A stretch of 64,000 nucleotides of DNA from Ricinus communis (Eukaryota; Streptophyta; Magnoliopsida; Malpighiales; Euphorbiaceae): the NCBI RefSeq assembly GCF_019578655.1, contig NC_063258.1, positions 6,059,283 to 6,123,282 of the forward strand. Reading direction: 5' to 3'. The position numbers and the translations under genes were made by a program. This document shows positions 53,029-64,000 of the stretch, one piece after another (the stretch's first letter is position 1; every line of letters begins with the position of its first letter). The notes below the pieces were generated by a model that saw only the letters and a program-made list of their open reading frames with translations, searched no databases and was not told the origin of the DNA.

Positions 53029-53030
53029 TT

Positions 53031-54303
53031 TAATCGATCTAAATTGCATATAGATATTTAAGGGTATTTTAGAGCTTTAATAATTTATTTCTATATATAA
53101 TATGGTATAAAGATGTATTTTACCTCACTTTAGTTTTTCTTGTCTAAATTCAGAAAATAATGCAAAAAAGGAGAATTTGAGCTAAAAACGCATTAATGGG
53201 CGTTAATTGGGCTGCGGCTATTAAAGGCTCGAGAATCAGACACGTGGGCTATTAATAGTTTAGGCCTAGCTTAATTCATTAAGGCCCAAAAAGGGGAGTT
53301 TAAGTAATTATTATGTAATTAGTGGATAATTATCATTTGAATTGTTTAGTTTGTTTAGGACAATAAGGGAAACTATAGGAGTTGTGTGTTGAGAAAAGAA
53401 CTCTAAAAAAGGGAATCTCTATAAGGAGTAGAGGTGAATTAGAACAGGGAGTTCTTCGGCTACTGAATCCCTCTGGAGAAGGGTTCTATTATTCTCTGTA
53501 GAAAATTCTGGAGTTCATCATCTTTGATATCTTGCTAGCTTGTGTTGCATCATTCTTTGAAGAATCAGAGAAGCTTTTCGAAGACGTGGAGAAAGAGGAC
53601 CAATCTTCTTCATTCCTTGAAGAGCCTTTGAACTTTGAGGGAGTTTTAGTTTTTTGTTTTATGAATCTTAAGTCTTTCTATTTAATTACAATGATCATTA
53701 GATTAAGTATGTTAGGCTAAGTCCCATAAGTGTTTAGTTTGGCTTTTTATTTATGTATGAACCTTATATATTTTGAGTTTAATGAATGATTTATTTGCCT
53801 TCATATGTTCATTAGTTTCATCTATTATTATTGATTGACCATCATATCAATTTAGTAGTAATATGTGTTATGAAAATCTTTAGGTTAAAAGTATTAGAAA
53901 CATCATCTTTACTTTAAGCTGTGTTGGTATAAGAAACCTAAGTTGCATTATTAGCTTGAGTGACTTAGGGAAAAGACACATCACCATCTCATTTGTTAAA
54001 TTAGGGCTTAAGGGAATTAAGGGGATTACTAAGTGAAAGCTAGACTAAATGCTATTTTATCATATAGTTCATATTAATCATTCTAGTTGCATATTTACTT
54101 TCTGGTTATTTAATTTCTTTTATTAAACTAAGATCATTCTCAAAACATCGGCTTAGAGTGTTTATATTTACTTTCAGCAATTTGTGTGATAGTTGGTCTT
54201 TATAATATATGCTCGACAATTTCTTGTGAGATCGACCTCGTGGTGAGCTTATCCGAACTACCATTCAGTTCGTATTATTGTGAGTACTAATTTAGACACA
54301 TCA
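53031..54303 (+). repeat. Gypsy 3' LTR
   Basis: Starts TAATCGATCTAAATTG (the canonical TG is TA here), ends GACACATCA. Confidence 0.95.
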
Positions 54304-54308
54304 ATATT

Positions 54309-55552
54309 AATTAAATTTATAATGAAGATAATCCAACTTTTTGTTTTATAGTTGAAGAAGAAAGAGTTAATTGGACTATTATCTTATACTAATTTTATTT
54401 TAAATGTGTGTAAATATCAATAGTTGAATTAGTTATTACTAATATAATAAAGAATAAAATAATTATTAAATTTAAAATAAAAATAAATGTTGTTAATGTT
54501 ACAAATTGATATAAAATAAATTAATGTGTTTATAACTAAATTTGGTATGAATAATTTTAATCCATCAAATTAAGTATCTAATATTTTAATTAGATTAACT
54601 TAATTAATAGAAACACATAATAAATACTTATATCATATTAAAATATTAATTAGTGTTTGCTACTGTTTTTATTTTTAAATTTTTAATAATGATTTTAAGT
54701 GATTAATATAAATATTAAAACTAAAATGTTTTTACAAAAATAAATTAAATAAAATTTTGATTAGTCCAAGCATGTACTTTAAACCGAATGGATGTATATA
54801 TATATATATATATATAATAAATTGATATCTTTTATTTTTCTACTTTTAATATGATTTAATTATATTAATAATTTAAATTCTTAATAGAATTGAATTTTTA
54901 AAATTAGAGTTGTTAATATTATTTATTATTTAATTAAATAATTTAATTAATTTAAGAAATGGTAAGACATTATTATATATGTTATAATAATAATAATTCT
55001 TTATAATAAAGAATTTAACATTTATATAGATAACTTAGAAGATGTTCACTCAATAGAAAAACCATTTCTTATTTATTACTTGATTAATTAATTAACAGTT
55101 ATAAATCTATTTTTATTTCTTTCTTATTAATGATCCGGATTGACCCAACATGGCAACTTGGATCCATTTTCTTTGATAAAAGTGTTATATATATAGTCTC
55201 AAACCTGCAGCTTCACTTGAAAAATTACCAAATAATTAATTAATGAAATTTTTTTGTTAAAATACCTTATAATTTAATATATTTTCATTTTAGATAATGT
55301 GGTTTACCTTTTTTTACTTTAATACATATTCATGGCAGTTAGTAAATAACGGCCAAATTGCACATTATCGTTAAAAACTTCTGACATAGCATGCAATAAC
55401 TATTGTTCTTCCAACCACCATGTCAGCACTTGCTAATAGTGTTATGAAATTTACTCATTATTTGCTAATGTTCATATTCATAAGATATTAAAGTGAAAAA
55501 AAATAAACTACAAACCTTAAAATGAAAATATGCTAAATCATAAAATAATTTA
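54309..55552. other. AT-rich intergenic DNA
   Basis: No gene was seen. A (TA)11 tract lies at 54795-54816. Confidence 0.5.
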
Positions 55553-58520
55553 TATCACGACCCACTCTGTGGACCCATGACCAGCACTAGGGAATGTGTA
55601 GGCTTAAGGCCACCGAATCCCGTAGTAAGCCTGACACTCACTAACTCAATCAAATCTCATCTCAAATTAATATTATTAAAGCCACAAATTATCTTAATAG
55701 TTACATTTTACATAATTACTTCGGTCTACCAGAAAAATTAGGCGAGACCCGAAACTCATAAAATTTACAACTGATACCTCTATTATTGCAACTGCGGAGA
55801 ATCTAAGATTTTTACAATTTGACATACCAAATCAAATACCACCCGATGATGAAGAAGTCGGGTTACTGAGTAAGAGTCACGGGAAGACTAACAGTCATGA
55901 ATCTGAAAAACAGTAAATGGAGATTGTCAGTCACGAGAGTGAGTTAAAATCAAATAATCTAGAGACTATTGCAGTCTTCACAGAAAATATTAATCATTTG
56001 AATCAGTATATCAAACCATGCACGTAAATACAACTCATATTATAATCATACGAAATAAATAAATAAATAAAATAAATTTTTATTTTTACAGGACGAGTGG
56101 CTCAGTAGAACCCTAATTTCCAAATTCTAGTAGCCTTTTGGCTCTCTTGATCCAATAAGACTGGCGCCTAGAGAGCAATGCTCGACCAGGGACCTTACCT
56201 CCAGTCTAGTCACTTAAGTATCCAAATAAGCCGGCGCCCAGAGAGCAATGCTCGACCAGAGACCTTTACTCGACCAGGGTCCTTAACTCCAGTCCGGTCA
56301 CTTAATATTCAAATAAGCCGGCGCCCAGAGAGCGAAGCTCGACCAGGGTCCTTTACTCCGGCATCTCACTCAAATCAGCCCAGAGAGCCATGCTCGACCA
56401 GGGCGAACTCATAAAAATCTTATTACCCGTCCATGATCATTACCGGTGCGCACGCGGTCCTGATGTAACCCATCAGGTGGCATGTTTCCAAATCGCAATC
56501 ATCACATTTAATAAATATCATTGTCTAATGAAATCATCCAACACATATCGAAGTAAAGATTAAACATTTAGGGTAAAGCAACGTGCAATTCGTGAGGGGA
56601 AAAATAATAACGTATGTATTATTATAACATTACTAATAATAACATTTATATTATTTTCAATAATTAATAATCAAGGGAAATCATTTATATTGCGATACTA
56701 ACAATCATATCAAGCATAAATTCTAAAATAGCTTATTAAAATCAGACTTATCAATAGTGCAATGATTAAATGACTTTAACTCATAGAATTGGGCGACCTC
56801 CTAGCTCTGCTCCGGTGCCTCGGTTGGAGCAAACCGAACAGACAGATCATCTAATCACGGAAAACAATTTATCAAAATGCTGAAACAATCGATCATTAAT
56901 CCTAGGTCTAGACTCCTAGAACTGACTGTCTAAGAATCTCGACTCGGGAGAATTCTACCGAAAATCCGGCAGAACCTCCCCTACAACACGGACATTACCA
57001 CCCGTAAAAACGGATCCAGGACCTGCAGAAAAACACTTCAAATATTCAACAATTCAAACAACGGGAGTCGGGTCCCCAAACTTCACTATTTCCTGACCAC
57101 GCCACACATCACAAAATACAAGGCAGGCAAACTGACAGACAATTATTTTTGACTCACAAATATCATCAAATACTCAATATAAACCAATAGACACACAATT
57201 AAACCAAGAATTTCCAAAATTACACGCTAGAGAAAAAATTACCGAGACATTCGATCGCTCGGTCGACTCGCCTCCAACCGCCGGAGTCCGATCGACGATC
57301 CGAACTCACCATCGGACTCCAAACGACGCGCTGACGACGATCTCCGCTTTTGATTTTCCGATCAACCGGAGAGATTTACGGACGATCTCGGCCGTCGATT
57401 TGTAAACGAAGCCCGATCGCCACAAAACCGGTGCCATTACGAAGCTTGAGCTGACGAGAGCCAGGATATGCCCTCCGATCGTCCATAGCTCGCCGGAGCT
57501 CGCCGGAAATGCCCAAGAACCTCGGCTGCCTCCATTTTCTCTTTCCACCGCAAACCTTCGTTTTCGGCCCCCATTGTCGACACCGCCGCCGCCAAAACAA
57601 AGCTAAGGCTGAGAGGAGTCGATCGCCACCAAGATCAACGCACGCACGACGCAGGAGTCTCGGCTCTCTCCTCGCGTGCCGCCCGCCTGGCTCCACGCCC
57701 GACGCCGCAACTCCTTCCTCCGCACGCTCCTCTCTCTCCCCCGACATCTCTTTTCCTTTTTCTTCTTCTTCCCCGATTCCATTCCTTTCAATACCGACAT
57801 TTGACCCCTAAACTTTTCCGTATTACAATTTGGTCCCCCAGCTTTCTTAATTACTTACAATTTCATCCTGCAGGATTCCAATTTAACCCCTAAACTTTTC
57901 TTTATCCTTTCAATTAAGCCCTTAACTAATTAATTTAGGCCAAATCAGAATTATTGAAAATATATAATTACATAAATACCCCTGACCGACATATTTATTT
58001 ATAAAAATACCAAACTCACAAATTTCCATTAAAATCTCATAAAAATAAAATTATACTTTCAATCCTTATTCCAAAATAAATTTCCAATTTAATCCTAACA
58101 CAAAATTAATTTAAATAATAAATTCACTAATTATTTTCCAACTTAAAATTAAATACTACTAGCCAATTAAAATACCAATTCCCCCAAAATTCTTTTATAA
58201 AAACATCCTTTACAATTTCTTCAAAAATTTTCCAATATATATAATTTTATTTATACAAATACATATACATTGGGAAAAAATTAGAATAATCAAAAATATA
58301 ATCTACCCTTCAAATAATTTACTTAATTAATTCTTAAAATTTCAAACTAATTGGGTATAAAAAATAACTCATTTATTTATCTAACATTAAAATTCAAAAT
58401 TTGTATTTAAATCATTCTAATTAAACCAAATAAAAATAAAGCTAAAATTAACTTAAATAAAAACTCATTATTAATCATTATTAACGTTATATTTATTAAA
58501 GAAAAATTTCGGATATTATA
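55553..58520 (-). mobile_element. Solo LTR of a large Ty3-gypsy element (~3 kb)
   Basis: Plus-strand ends are TATCACGACCC...GGATATTATA, directly flanked by a perfect 5-bp duplication ATTTA (55548-55552, 58521-58525). In the presumed minus orientation the ends are TATAATATCC...GGGTCGTGATA. They would be canonical TG...CA after reversing C-to-T type changes. There is no PBS, PPT or coding domain. It is much less AT-rich than the flanks, with a tandem repeat (56163-56409) and a GC-rich stretch (57240-57780). Open frames in the GC-rich part (57306-57811) are not gene-like. Confidence 0.65.
56163..56409. repeat. Tandem repeat array in the solo LTR (~3.5 units of 60-87 bp)
   Basis: Units begin GGCGCC(C/T)AGAGAGC near 56163, 56231 and 56318, with a shortened CAGAGAGCC unit near 56380. 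Each holds GCTCGACCAGGG. Unit lengths vary by internal gain of ACTCGACCAGGGTCC. Confidence 0.85.
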
Positions 58521-58525
58521 ATTTA

Positions 58526-58891
58526 TTGAAATTTTTCTTTAATTAAATTGTGATGATTAACTCTACTTTCTATAATTACTAAGTTATAAGAGGATACTCA
58601 AACTTTAAAAAAAAAATTCAAAAATTTGTATTTACGAATGAGCTAAATCTATGAATGTAATAATTGCAGCTTAATTATAAGAAGAACTATAAGAAGAATG
58701 AAAAATATCAAATATTTTATTATTATTTGTCTCAGCTTTTGCTTGACTGATGTGGCATATATAATATTTTTACTAAACTGTTCCTTACCTTTAAACCATT
58801 AACATGTAATTTAATAAAAATATTACATGCTACATCGCAAGGGCAAGAATTGAAACAAATAACAATAGACAGTAGACAGTGTAGCATTACT
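58526..58891. other. AT-rich spacer between solo LTR and MULE
   Basis: Nothing recognised. It contains the left MULE target duplication at its right edge (58892-58900). Confidence 0.5.
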
Positions 58892-58900
58892 TAAAAAAGA

Positions 58901-59128
58901 GGGTTAAATGCACCGCCGGTATCCAACCTTCGCACTTTTTTTCAAATGGTACCAAATCTTCAATTTGTTTCTTTTTGGTACCACTACTATTATTTATGTA
59001 TCTTCCACCAGTACCAAAAAGGAATCCAGCACTTATTTGCTGATGTGGCTACTGGATTTTGAATTGATAACACACCACTTGTCACATCTGTTGCTCACTC
59101 AACAAATAGTTATCCAACTCAGCAATTA
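58901..59128. repeat. MULE left terminal inverted repeat
   Basis: Starts GGGTTAAATGCACCGC. About 90% like the reverse complement of the right TIR, with repeated GGTACCA words. Confidence 0.9.
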
Positions 59129-60479
59129 CAAACATCTAGTTTTCGTTCCCAATTTATAACTCTAAACCCCAAATAAATAACCCTAAATCAGAAAAATTCC
59201 CAAATTATGAAACCTAGTTTTTATTATATCGATCGATTTACTTTCTGTAATAATCGATTATATAGCTTCCTTGTTCTTTATCGTGTCGTATTGAATTACA
59301 GTGTGTTTAGTGTTGGAGTTGAGCCACTGATCTATATGTGCATGGTGACTTCGTCTGTCGAACTGAAAGTGAAGCTTTGCCAAAACAACTAAAAGTGAAG
59401 CTTCGTCTCTCGAACAGAAAGGAAATTCGAGCGCAAGTTTGGTTATGCTCTATTATAGTAAGTTTTGGGGATGTTGTCTTAGCTTACATTGATATGTTTT
59501 GAGTTGTAATGAAGAACCTTCTTCTTGTACATATTCTTCATTTGTCATTTTATTAACTTAAAAATGGACAGTGGTGAATCTGACCTTACAACTGAGCTGC
59601 TGAATGAGTACAAGAATGGATTAATTTGCTAAATTCAAAGCTGCAGAAAATGAAAGAAGAAAGAAGGAGCATGAAGTGCAGAATGGACCTGTCTAAGCTT
59701 GGTTGTTATGGTGTGGCTAGGATTGTTATTTTTAAGATATAGCTTTACTTAAAGATATACTTTGGATACAGTAGTATTTACAATTACTGTTACTTATGTA
59801 ATTTACTGATGAATGAATGAAATGATAAATGAGTATTTGGTTTTTACAGTAGTTGATTAATATTGCTTCATTTGAATGTTACTATTATGATAAATATGCA
59901 CAGACATGTCCTATATAGAGCAATTCTCGCAACATACAAGTTAAGTGAAAATAATTGTACTCTGTTGATTACTTTAAATAATGAAATGTTTAAACAAAAA
60001 GTGAATGGATGTGGAAATCCTGTCCACATGAACCCTACACCCAAGGCTGTCAAAAGGCATTACAAAAAACAAAATTCAGTCAAAGGACCACATGTTAGGT
60101 CCACACATATATTAACATATTAACAACACAACAACCAAAATAAACATTATTTTTTAGGGTTTCCAATTGTAATTCCTTTGTTCTTTGCATTTCCTGGAGG
60201 CACCCGAGCTCTCTTCTTTATTGAAACACTTCCATCAATCTTTTGTTTTCCTTTTGTCTTGTTTTGTTATTGTGGTAACTCATTCAGCCCCAAGATCTTT
60301 GCTCAACAACCCTGGGAATTTGAAAGTCTTTTTTTCCTTAGCTTCAGTTCCTCCTTTCTGTGTTTCTGAAAGTCTTCCAATGGCCAGATCTGGTGGCAGC
60401 ACACTCAACAAATCATTAATACTTTTACTCTTCTTGCTGGTAGGTTTTGAAGGTGATGTAGTAGAGTGAACTGCAGGTT

Positions 60480-61964
60480 TTTCTGATTCTTTTGCTGATG
60501 GTATTACATTGAATAACTGTATAATAAAGTCTCAAGTTAGCAAACAGTTGACATTACTGAATAAATATTATAGGTGACATATTACTTACCTGTGGCAGTG
60601 GTATTAGCAGTGACAAATTATCAAATGTTGAAGTTGTCCCTAAAGGAGCTGTGTTTGTAGGAGCTACATTATCAGGTTGGTCATCTACATTCTGTGCAGC
60701 AGTAGTTGCAGCATTTGATTCCTTTTCCTTTTGCTGTTTTTTTGTCTTTCTCTTCACCTACAATAAGAAAGAAAGAAATTGAAGAGGTATTATATACCAA
60801 TTGGATATAAGTAACCAATGTTTGGTATCAATTGAATATAAGTTACCAATGTTTGATACCAATTTGATATAGTTTGGTACCAATTGAATATAAAAGAAGA
60901 CAGTTTGGTACCAATTAGGTGTACTTATAGGCAGTTTTTCCCTCGTTGTAGAAGCACCAGCACCATGAAACCTCTTATTGTGGCCCTTAGCACCACAAAC
61001 TATGCATGTCATCAGAGAGCCCTTCTTGGTGACCTTACCATTTCTAATCAAACCCTCTATCTCTTCTTCCTCTAACCTTCTCTTTTTAGCAGGTCTGTCT
61101 TTTCTAGGTTTTATTGGTTTAGGGGGTAAGACTGGTGGGGCAGTTGCCTTGGGCCAAAATTCTTTACTGGTGGTTAGGTTAATCAAATGGCTATAGCATT
61201 TTAGGTATGTTTCAACCTTGTAGAAGTCATGTATATAAAATTCAGGGTTCTCATTGTTATACTAAATTGCACATACAGCATGACAACAAGGTATTTCAGT
61301 TAGATCCCACCTCCTACATGTGCATGTCATTTCTTGTTTGTCAACTACAAACTGTCCCCAGCTTCTGCCCCAACTTTTTCTTTTGTTTTCCACTTATCCC
61401 TACTAAATATATGCATTAATTTAGAACCCTCCACAGCCACTGCCATTTCTAAAGCATCCTTATCAGTTTCAAGGCTTCTTAACCCATCACTTATACTCTT
61501 TGTAGGATCCTTCCACATAATCAGCTTTGTTTCAGGATTCAGTCCTAGCTCTCTAGCCATTGAATCAATTTTTATCCTGGATATCTTATCTAAACTACAA
61601 AAATCCACAACTCCTATATCCCATAGCTTAGGTTCACCTCTAACATCAACTCCATAATCATACCAATACAAAATGAAGTATTCGGAATTAGGCACTGCAA
61701 AATAAATTAATTAAACAAATGTGAAACAACCACACATAAGCAGTGTTTATAAACAAACATCATCAACATTCTTTGCATTTTTAAAAAGGATTAGGGAAAA
61801 TCCTAGCCCCTGCATTGTTAACTTCCAAATAAATGCAGCGTGCATTACTCAATGAAAGATGCAAAATAGCTTTCAATAACCACAGAATAAATATCGGTCC
61901 GCTTGTACTTACAGTATAGTGGTGGATCTTCGGTTTTCTCCCTTACTCGTCAGTCGAGTGTCAT
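60480..61964 (-). pseudogene. MULE transposase remnant (N-terminus joined to SWIM zinc finger)
   Basis: A first exon is likely at 61964-61913, with a TGA at codon 5. The second starts at 61694 (after GCAG) and codes a MuDR-type N-terminal region (YFILYWYDYGVDVRG ... KLIMWKDPTKS) to about 61380. The sequence then passes within a few codons into a SWIM zinc finger, TCTCRRWDLTEIPCCHAV, near 61330-61270. That finger is followed by an in-frame stop and the typical basic tail (PPKPIKPRKDRPAKKRR) with a CX2CX4HX-type knuckle (CIVCGAKGHNKR). The several hundred residues that should carry the DDE catalytic core between them are absent. The low-complexity C-terminal tail extends to about 60480. Confidence 0.85.
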
Positions 61965-62172
61965 TGTTCTACAATGTCGTAATATCCAGGTACGAAGAAG
62001 AGGGTCAGAGACGAGAAATGAGAGATTCAGAGATTGTTGACAATGAAGGTGGAAGTCGAGCGGTTTGCATTGATTTTTGAGGTTTGGTACCAACAGTTAC
62101 TTTTGGATTAGCTTAGAGGAAGAAATCAATTTCATTACAATTTCCCTCAATTTTTTAGCTAAAATTTAAGGT

Positions 62173-62394
62173 AATTAGTTAATTGCTGACTAGGATTAAG
62201 TTGTTGAGTCAGCAACAGGTGTGTTATCAATTCAAAATCCGGCAGCCACATGAGCAAATAAGTGCCGGATTCCTCTTTGGTACTGGCGGAAGATACATAA
62301 ATAATAGGAGTGGTACCAAAAAGAAACAAATTGAAGGTTTGGTACCATTTGGAAAAAAAGTGCGAAGATTTGGTACCAGCGGTGCATTTAACCC
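62173..62394. repeat. MULE right terminal inverted repeat
   Basis: Ends GCGGTGCATTTAACCC, inverted partner of 58901-59128. Minus-strand open frames that run across it (62159-62524) are TIR read-through, not genes. Confidence 0.9.
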
Positions 62395-62403
62395 TAAAAA
62401 AGA

Positions 62404-62887
62404 AATATGGCAAGTTTAACCAGTCAATGGCTGAAGCTAGTACAACAAACTGCAAAAAGAGATCATCTTTCATAGTTTCCCATGCATCATACAAGAACTT
62501 ATACCAAAAAATAAATGTTCCCATATTGACTGTGAGAGACTATGAACATGAACGGGAAAAAGAAAAAGGATATGGAAATAACAGTATAACAATAATTTTA
62601 CAACATATTGGAAGTTGACATAAGTTACAAGATGTTCATTCACAGTGTCATCTCCACAAATAACACTGTCACATCAAAATTTAAACAAAAATGATATTGG
62701 TAGTGATAGGAAAGAAAAAATAAATAGGAAACATATATCTAAGAAACTAAGGGAAACCTAATATTTTTAAGTGAAAAGAATTAAGCTTACAGTTGATATC
62801 AGAACAAATATATCTCTCTTTGTTACATACTTGTAGAGTACATAATTATGGTCTTGAGTCCTCTGAATCGGAGCTCCTTTTGACCGC
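62404..62887 (-). other. Region between MULE and the last gene; probable 3' UTR
   Basis: No coding signal. By position it should be the 3' UTR/flank of the minus-strand gene ending at 62888. Confidence 0.4.
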
Positions 62888-64000
62888 TCATTGATGACTG
62901 GAAGAAGAAAAAGAACTGATGGACAAACTCACATTTCCTGATCCACTGGCAGCACAGTCTGGAGATTTCTTGCTAACATTGTATGGAGAGGCATTCATCA
63001 CCCTGAAATGAACAAATGGAAATTTAAGGCGAGAAAATTGAGTTGCAAACCAAATAAATATATTTCTTAAAGAAAGAAAAAAAAAAAGAGGGTTCAGCAT
63101 GTTTGGTTTAGTTGTTAGTAGTTAAGAAGAGGTTTGTCTCCCAACAGCTAACTTTATTCTTCTGGTAAATTAGAAAAAGAAAAAGTAGTTGATAACTGAT
63201 AGGCTACCTAACAGTTCTAGTTCATCATTTAATCAAAATCAGTTGCTCGCACCCCAGATTATTCAATGAAACCACCAATCTTCAATGTCTATATCTTTTA
63301 TCCTTTTTCCTGGCTTACTTTCACCTCCTAATACTAATAGCACATAACAAAGTTCAGGATAGGCACCATCCCAAGTTTCCAACTCCACGCCTATTCTACT
63401 GCCCTTATACAAGGGGCCATGGTAAGTTGTAGCCCTTTCATATTTAGTCTTCGTAATTCTAGTGAATCCACTGATTCTAAGAGGTTTGAGCATACGGAAA
63501 AGCATTTACAATATGTCTAATGAAAAGAATGCTTTCTTCATATTATAGAAACTAAGTTAAGATTTGCATACCCTAGGTGTATCTAGTCCAACAAATAGGT
63601 GAGTGACACATATCCTGAATGTTTATTAGAAAGTGAGTCACTCGATATGCATTTGGTAACAGTTATTTCATAATTTGAATTTCCCTTCCTCTTAAGGATT
63701 GATGGATTAAGAACTTCTCAAATACACCATCAGCAATTGATATCGTGCTACAAACAATTTATTTCAGTTGAATTAATAGTTACTTTGTCGAACAATACAC
63801 AAGACTGAAATAATTCAAGAACTCAAGCAAGCAAGTCAGTATGGGACAAATTTAGCAAAGAAGCTACTCGTTGATATTATCCAAATCTTAAAATAAAAGT
63901 AGGTACTTAGAAAACAGATGATGGCTTGCTTGACCGCTCAAGTGCAGCACAATAATTTAGACAGTCATATATGTTCTGCAAACATTCTCTGGCAGATAGT
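62888..64000 (-). CDS. 3' part of an unrecognised gene (partial)
   Basis: Three coding-looking pieces: 64000-63916 (reads ECLQNIYDCLNYCAALERS, runs off the edge), 63476-63276 (starts ISGFTRITKTKYERA, contains ETWDGAYPELCYVLLVLGG) and 63002-62888 (VMNASPYNVSKK, Ser-rich end, TGA/TAA-type stop). The last two join in phase through a GT/AG intron (63275-63003). If that intron is retained the protein would end at 63263 in DIEDWWFH. I could not phase the first piece with the second, so a small exon between 63540 and 63900 is probably missing from this model. I do not recognise the family. The region with WDGAYPELCYVLLVLGG looks well conserved in character (aromatic, few low-complexity residues). 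Confidence 0.4.

Larger units (their letters stand above)
42530..54303 (+). mobile_element. Full-length Ty3-gypsy LTR retrotransposon, Athila-like (non-functional)
   Basis: 11,774 bp with LTRs of 1,275 and 1,273 bp and a perfect 5-bp target duplication ATATT (42525-42529, 54304-54308). The PBS matches tRNA-Asp, the order is gag-PR-RT-RNase H-IN, and about 3.4 kb of extra 3' sequence holds an additional ORF. The tRNA-Asp primer, RT motif FMDDFSVFG and 3' extra ORF point to the Athila branch. The LTRs differ at roughly 60 positions by eye (about 5%). The pol frames carry several stops and frameshifts. Confidence 0.93.
58901..62394 (-). mobile_element. Mutator-like element (MULE), deletion derivative
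   Basis: 3,494 bp with long terminal inverted repeats and a perfect 9-bp target duplication TAAAAAAGA on both sides (58892-58900, 62395-62403), the MULE signature. It contains a minus-strand transposase remnant that lacks its catalytic centre. About 59200-60120 has no recognised gene. Confidence 0.9.

Noticed and set aside
42530..54303. Integrated plant pararetrovirus as an explanation for the long RT element
   Set aside because: Paired LTRs, PBS, PPT, integrase and 5-bp TSD show an LTR retrotransposon; no movement-protein or coat motifs seen.
57306..57811. Arg-rich overlapping ORFs on both strands
   Set aside because: Produced by GC-rich composition in the solo LTR. No domain or splice context.
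62159..62524. 121-codon minus-strand ORF next to the MULE
   Set aside because: Reads through the right TIR and target duplication. The left TIR gives a similar frame (58908-59159).
1..64000. CRISPR arrays, bacterial operons, tRNA or rRNA genes
   Set aside because: No regularly spaced short repeats and no cloverleaf or rRNA sequence was recognised by eye. The genome is eukaryotic.

Overview
The window is nuclear DNA of a flowering plant. Genes are intron-rich (GT...AG, 2-10 exons), intergenic DNA is very AT-rich, and Ty1-copia, Ty3-gypsy, MULE and MITE-type elements are all present. The STR gene points to a eudicot that hosts arbuscular mycorrhizal fungi. Protein wording would fit a rosid, but the species cannot be fixed from the sequence alone.

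Layout. (1) 750-6388, + strand: C-terminal half of a large acidic, LRR/STK11IP-like protein gene whose N-terminus lies off the left edge. (2) 7856-11208, - strand: complete six-exon SURF1 (cytochrome c oxidase assembly), 347 aa. (3) 13337-13995: hAT-like non-autonomous element. (4) 14533-16678, - strand: three-exon GPI-anchored lipid transfer protein, 181 aa. (5) 16.8-22.2 kb: AT-rich DNA holding a mosaic of organelle-like (mitochondrial-looking) segments at 20.0-21.6 kb. (6) 22232-27043: full-length but dead Ty1-copia element on the - strand. (7) 27532-30935, + strand: complete four-exon ABCG transporter of the STR (STUNTED ARBUSCULE) type, 814 aa. The copia LTR ends only 488 bp upstream of its ATG. 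(8) 32257-37579, - strand: ten-exon TDX (Hip-type TPR protein fused to thioredoxin), 378 aa, with a small TRIM-like LTR in its longest intron. (9) 37.8-42.5 kb: AT-rich DNA with copia, gypsy and MULE-TIR relics. (10) 42530-54303: 11.8 kb Athila-like Ty3-gypsy element with perfect 5-bp TSD, degenerate gag-pol, a 238-bp tandem duplication in integrase and an extra 3' ORF. (11) 55553-58520: 3 kb solo LTR. (12) 58901-62394: MULE with ~225-bp TIRs, perfect 9-bp TSD and a transposase that has lost its catalytic core. (13) 62888-64000, - strand: 3' part of an unrecognised gene.

Functionally, the four recognised complete genes do not form a pathway: SURF1 acts in mitochondria, the LTP at the cell surface, STR in the periarbuscular membrane, TDX as a chaperone/redox protein. 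The right third is a transposon cluster. All exon models are manual, from splice-site consensus, reading phase and family knowledge.
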